This document shows positions 60,712 to 64,000 of a stretch of DNA of 64,000 nucleotides, piece after piece (the stretch's first letter is position 1; each line of letters begins with the position of its first letter). The position numbers were made by a program, and so were the translations under genes. Source of the DNA: Candidatus Anaerobutyricum avicola (GTDB taxonomy: Bacteria; Bacillota; Clostridia; Lachnospirales; Lachnospiraceae). The DNA lies in NCBI GenBank assembly GCA_019113845.1, contig DXGQ01000007.1:39485-103484 (forward strand), given 5' to 3'. The notes under the pieces were generated by a model, which worked only from the letters and a program-made list of their open reading frames with translations, made no database searches and had not been told where the DNA came from.

Positions 60712-61344
60712 ATAAAGAAAGTATTATTGATTAACGCCTGCGCCAGACCAGAATCGAGAACACACCGTCTGGCCCGATATGTTCTGGAACAGTTAAAGTT
60801 GGCTGGTGAAAAAGAAAGTCAGGAAGAGGGAAAAGGAAGACAGCCGAGGGCAGGAAGTGAAAAGATACGGGTGGAAGAAGTGAAGCTGTATGAGGAAACA
60901 CAGCTTTTGCCGCTGGATAACGAAAGACTGGAAGAGAGAAACGGATGCATAGCCGCCGGTGATTTCTCAGCGGAACTGTTTCGTTATGCCAGACAGTTCG
61001 CGGAAGCTGATGAGATTATCATTGCGGCGCCGTACTGGGATCTGCTCTTTCCGGCGGTGCTTCGAACGTATCTGGAGCAGGTTACTGTGACCGGCGTTAC
61101 CTTTTATTATACACCGGAAGGGATACCGAAAGGTCTCTGCAAGGCATCCAGGCTAATCTATGTTATGACCGCCGGCGGGTCGGTGGGAGATTATAATTTT
61201 GGCTTTGATTATGTGAAGGCGCTGGCCGGCACCTTCTACGGCATACCGCAGACTATCTGCATCAAAGCGGAGAATCTGGATATTGTAGGGGCGGACACGG
61301 AAAAGATCCTGCGGGAAACCATGGATACCGTTGCGCTGGAATAA
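60712..61344 (+). CDS. Flavodoxin-fold NAD(P)H reductase, apparently starting at AUA
   Basis: 210 residues from the proposed start. KKVLLINACARPESRTHRLARYVLEQL and IIAAPYWDLLFPAVLRTYLEQVTVTGVTFYYTPEG match the flavodoxin-like quinone reductase/azoreductase family. AAGGAGG (60697-60703) sits 8 bases before the codon ATA at 60712, exactly where a start should be, and the first beta strand begins directly after. The only in-frame ATG (60673) lies inside the pta terminator hairpin. A charged insert (about residues 30-50, rich in E, K, G, R) is unusual. Physiological substrate unknown. Confidence 0.75.
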   Translation: MKKVLLINACARPESRTHRLARYVLEQLKLAGEKESQEEGKGRQPRAGSEKIRVEEVKLYEETQLLPLDNERLEERNGCIAAGDFSAELFRYARQFAEADEIIIAAPYWDLLFPAVLRTYLEQVTVTGVTFYYTPEGIPKGLCKASRLIYVMTAGGSVGDYNFGFDYVKALAGTFYGIPQTICIKAENLDIVGADTEKILRETMDTVALE

Positions 61345-61439
61345 TGTCGCTGGGTAATGATGCCGGAAGAATCATACCGGGATAATGATACTGCAATAAT
61401 TATGCTAGGACGAAAATACAGTCTCCAGGGGGGATGATT

Positions 61440-62786
61440 ATGAGGGATTTCAGGAAAGAATATATGGAAAAGCTCAGGACACCGGAAGGAGCGGTGCAGG
61501 TGGTGAAAAGCGGAGACTGGGTGGACTACACCAGCTCCCTCGGCAAGCCGGTGCTTCTGGACCGGGCGCTGGCAAAGAGAAGAGATGAACTTTACGACGT
61601 GAAGATAAGGGGAAATCTGATATCCGGCCCCATTGAGGTGGCGGAATGTGACGAGAGCCAGGAACATTTCATCTATCACACCTGGCATTGTTCTGCCTAC
61701 GAGCGCAGACTCTGCGACCGGGGGCTCTGCTACTTCATCCCCATGGTATTTCACAACAATGCGGCGTACTACAAATATTTCCTCAATGTCAATGTGGCGA
61801 TGGTCAGCGTGTCGCCCATGGACCGGCACGGATATTTTAATTATTCGGTAAACACCGGCGTGGCGGCGCCCATCGTGCAGAACGCGGATATCGTGATCGT
61901 GGAGGTCAACGAATACATGCCGAAAATCCACGGCGGATACGACGAATGTATCCACATCTCCGAGGTGGACTATATCGTGGAAGGAAAACACGAGCCATTC
62001 CCGGAAAGTCCACGGTACGAACCGAAATCGGTAGACCGGCAGATCGCCGCCAATCTGCTGCCGTACATCTGCGACGGAGCAACACTGCAGCTGGGTGTGG
62101 GCAGCATGCCGAACGCTGTGGGAGAGATTCTTGCGGAATCCGATCTGAAAGATCTGGGAATGCACACGGAGCTCTGTACCGACGCCTTTCTGCATCTGCA
62201 CCGGGCGGGCAAGCTCACAAACAAGCGAAAGACCATCGACAAGGGAAAGGGAGTCTTTGGCGTCGCCATCGGCTGCCCGGAGCTCTACGAGTGGCTGGAT
62301 GATAACCACGGCGTCGCCGCCTATCCGCTGGAGTATGTGAATCGTCCGGACGTCATCGCACAGATCGACAACATGGTCTCCATCAACAGCTGCGTGGCGG
62401 TGGACATTTACGGACAGGTCTCGTCAGAGAGCTTCGGCTCCCGGCAGATCAGCGGAACCGGCGGACAACTGGACTTCCTCATCGGCGCCTCCTCCGCCAA
62501 AGGCGGCAAGGCATTTATCTGCATGAGCTCCACCTACAAAGACAAAAACGGGCAACTTCATTCCCGGGTGCTGCCGCAGTTTAACGGCGATATCATCACC
62601 TCGCCGCGCAGCCAGGTATATTTCCTGGCGACAGAATTCGGCGTCATCAACATGGAGGGACTCTCCACCTGGGAGCGGGCGGAAGGCCTGATCTCCATCG
62701 CCCACCCGGACTTTCGCGACGGTCTCATCAAAGAATCGGAAAAGCGGAAAATCTGGCGGCGCTCCAACCGCAGAGGACAGGCATAG
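61440..62786 (+). CDS. Butyryl-CoA:acetate-type CoA-transferase
   Basis: 448 residues from ATG 61440; GGGGGG at 61428-61433 lies 6 bases upstream and abuts the alternative ATG at 61434. The length equals that of the Roseburia-type butyryl-CoA:acetate CoA-transferase. DGATLQLGVGSMPNAVGEIL and SESFGSRQISGTGGQLDFLIGASSAKGGK (oxyanion and CoA-binding regions) are typical of this acetyl-CoA hydrolase/transferase family; the catalytic glutamate is in the QVSSESFG region. It could act on butyryl-, propionyl- or other acyl-CoA, and might serve propionate release from the Pdu pathway; specificity cannot be decided here. Confidence 0.82.
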   Translation: MRDFRKEYMEKLRTPEGAVQVVKSGDWVDYTSSLGKPVLLDRALAKRRDELYDVKIRGNLISGPIEVAECDESQEHFIYHTWHCSAYERRLCDRGLCYFIPMVFHNNAAYYKYFLNVNVAMVSVSPMDRHGYFNYSVNTGVAAPIVQNADIVIVEVNEYMPKIHGGYDECIHISEVDYIVEGKHEPFPESPRYEPKSVDRQIAANLLPYICDGATLQLGVGSMPNAVGEILAESDLKDLGMHTELCTDAFLHLHRAGKLTNKRKTIDKGKGVFGVAIGCPELYEWLDDNHGVAAYPLEYVNRPDVIAQIDNMVSINSCVAVDIYGQVSSESFGSRQISGTGGQLDFLIGASSAKGGKAFICMSSTYKDKNGQLHSRVLPQFNGDIITSPRSQVYFLATEFGVINMEGLSTWERAEGLISIAHPDFRDGLIKESEKRKIWRRSNRRGQA

Positions 62787-62843
62787 CGGCATAAAACCGA
62801 CAGATCAGAGAATGTAAAAACATGGAAAAGCGGAAAAGAATCG

Positions 62844-62879
62844 AAAGCGGACACAGTGTGCAGGGTGTCCGCTTTTTGT
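62844..62879 (+). terminator. Terminator of the CoA-transferase gene
   Basis: AAGCGGACAC, loop, GTGTCCGCTTTTTG. Confidence 0.85.
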
Positions 62880-63050
62880 AAAATGGGTGTCAAAAATAAA
62901 GCCTAAAGTGCAATAACTAAAAATGAAAATAAATATCGGCTATGGTATAATTTAATTGAATAAAGTACTTCCCTGACTGAAAGATTTAATATTTTGAATA
63001 TGATCTTTTAATACTAAGATGGAGGTTAAGAATAGTGGGAGGGATGCGTT

Positions 63051-63752
63051 ATGAACATTGGTATTTTGGAATATGACAAGGAGATAGCGTATCAACTGAC
63101 AGAAGTTATTAACGAGAACTGCCCCCACATGCAGGTGAAGGTTTGGGAGCAAGGAAGCAGTTTGAAAGAAGATATCAGAAGCGGAGGTTTGTACAAGATT
63201 CTGTTTTTGTCCCTGGAGAGGGATCCCATGGAGATCATCGAGTACTCCAGAAGACTGCAGGATCTGCATCCGGACGTGAAGATTATCTATATCACTGAAC
63301 TCAATGACTCTGTTTTTGAAGTATTTCATTCCACTCCGACATATATATTGTCAAGGCCTCTGAATATTGGACATGTAAAAAAAGCACTGGAGAAGGCACT
63401 CCACGAGCTCAGCCTATCCAAAGAGAAGAATTTTACAATTATCAATAAGCAGGGAATATACACCATACCGTATACGAAGATATATTATGTGGAGAGTGAC
63501 AAGCGCAAGCTGAATATATACGGAGAGGAAGGCCTGGTCAAGACCATCAACCTCAAGATATCAGATTTTCTCAAATACGAGCACGGCGTATATTTTCTGC
63601 AGTGCCACAAGAGCTACGCGGTGAATCTGATGCATATATCACAGCTGGAAAAGTATGAGATTGTCCTCGAAAATGGGATGAAGCTTCCAATCAGCCAATC
63701 CAGATACATGGATACGAAGTCTCGGTACATGAACTATCTGGAGAACGAATAA
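63051..63752 (+). CDS. LytTR-type response regulator with degenerate receiver
   Basis: 233 residues. Residues 1-120 have the receiver fold (MNIGILEYDKEIAYQLTEVI, then a late IIYITELNDS and a P in ILSRPLN), but the phosphorylation site stretch reads ILFLSLERD with serine where aspartate is expected, and the second acidic residue pair is weak. Residues 128-233 are a LytTR DNA-binding domain (IPYTKIYYVESDKRKLNIYG, FLQCHKSYAVNLMHI). It probably works without phosphorylation. GGAGG precedes the ATG by about 10 bases. No kinase gene is adjacent within the window. Confidence 0.85.
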   Translation: MNIGILEYDKEIAYQLTEVINENCPHMQVKVWEQGSSLKEDIRSGGLYKILFLSLERDPMEIIEYSRRLQDLHPDVKIIYITELNDSVFEVFHSTPTYILSRPLNIGHVKKALEKALHELSLSKEKNFTIINKQGIYTIPYTKIYYVESDKRKLNIYGEEGLVKTINLKISDFLKYEHGVYFLQCHKSYAVNLMHISQLEKYEIVLENGMKLPISQSRYMDTKSRYMNYLENE

Positions 63753-63755
63753 AAG

Positions 63756-63801
63756 AAACGGCCGCCCGGCAGAAAATGTCGGAGCGGTCGTTTCTTTTTG
63801 T
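63756..63801 (+). terminator. Terminator of the LytTR gene
   Basis: GAAACGGCCGC pairs with GCGGTCGTTTC, then TTTTT. The remaining 200 bases to the window edge are A/T-rich and hold no gene I can support. Confidence 0.75.
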
Positions 63802-64000
63802 CAGGAGAAACAGACCTCTTGTCATAGATTTGAAAAAGCGGTAGTTTTTGTGTTTGTATAGAAAGTGAACACTTTATCAGGGAAATGATACCTTCTGTCG
63901 GGAAGTTGAGAAAACAAGTGATTTTCGTGGTAGAATTAGAAAATAAGACAAAAATATGTCGTTTAAAATGGAAAAGGAAAAATAAAAAATGTAAAAATAT

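Noticed and set aside
61236..62309. 357-codon minus-strand frame
   Set aside because: Antisense to the CoA-transferase and spans an intergenic region; no ribosome site or recognisable motif.

Overview
The window reads as chromosomal DNA of a spore-forming, anaerobic Clostridia, most likely a gut Lachnospiraceae. The reasons are the sporulation genes (spoVT, yabP, yabQ, spoIIE, spoIID, a SpoIIQ-like gene), frequent TTG/GTG starts with strong AGGAGG ribosome sites, a T-box in front of ileS, a butyryl-CoA:acetate-type CoA-transferase of 448 residues, and a propanediol microcompartment. The taxonomic call is an inference; there is no rRNA gene here.

Layout. 1-4000: minus-strand YfhO-type membrane protein (runs off the left edge) behind a transglutaminase-like lipoprotein. 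4.1-13.5 kb: a histidine phosphatase, then the classic Firmicutes division/sporulation neighbourhood: spoVT, rqcP and hup (both inverted), yabP, yabQ, divIC-like, tRNA-Met, spoIIE, a tilS-hprT in-frame fusion, ftsH. 13.5-14.3 kb: a gene-free stretch holding two related small-RNA-like elements. 14.3-22.4 kb: pncB, an SH3-domain protein, T-box plus ileS, glgP.

22.5-45.5 kb is a 1,2-propanediol utilisation (Pdu) bacterial microcompartment locus. It opens with a corrinoid-binding protein, a soluble PocR-domain histidine kinase and an AraC-type response regulator, then pduQ. The main operon follows: shell protein pduA/J, pduB, diol dehydratase pduCDE, reactivase pduGH, a BMC protein with a long acidic tail, a eutJ-like chaperone, a flavoprotein, pduN, pduO, pduP, pduS and pduT. 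Propanediol would become propionaldehyde (PduCDE, adenosylcobalamin-dependent), then propionyl-CoA (PduP) or propanol (PduQ). PduO and PduS make and reduce cobalamin, and PduG/H repair dead enzyme. A facing satellite operon carries pduU, pduV and two tandem methylthioribose-kinase-like genes. I see no pduL, pduW, pduX or pduF. A modular hairpin repeat sits between the main operon and its terminator.

45.8-54.5 kb: spoIID, a catalytically degenerate SpoIIQ-like M23 protein, a GIY-YIG protein, a hemolysin-III/TrhA protein, a nitrilase-type amidase, a DEAD-box RNA helicase, a GH13 maltodextrin-active enzyme and tRNA-Tyr. 54.7-57.4 kb: a 26-residue membrane microprotein, a DUF6110-like protein and a P1B-type ATPase with an atypical membrane motif. 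57.6-64 kb: a VanW/YoaR-like protein, pta, a flavodoxin-fold reductase that seems to begin at AUA, the CoA-transferase, and a LytTR regulator whose receiver lacks the usual aspartate.

Most promising for a second look: the tandem C-rich small-RNA pair (about 13.80-14.31 kb), the pduUV plus double MtnK-like kinase operon (possible salvage of cobalamin-derived 5'-deoxyadenosine), and the corrinoid-protein/PocR-kinase/AraC-regulator trio.
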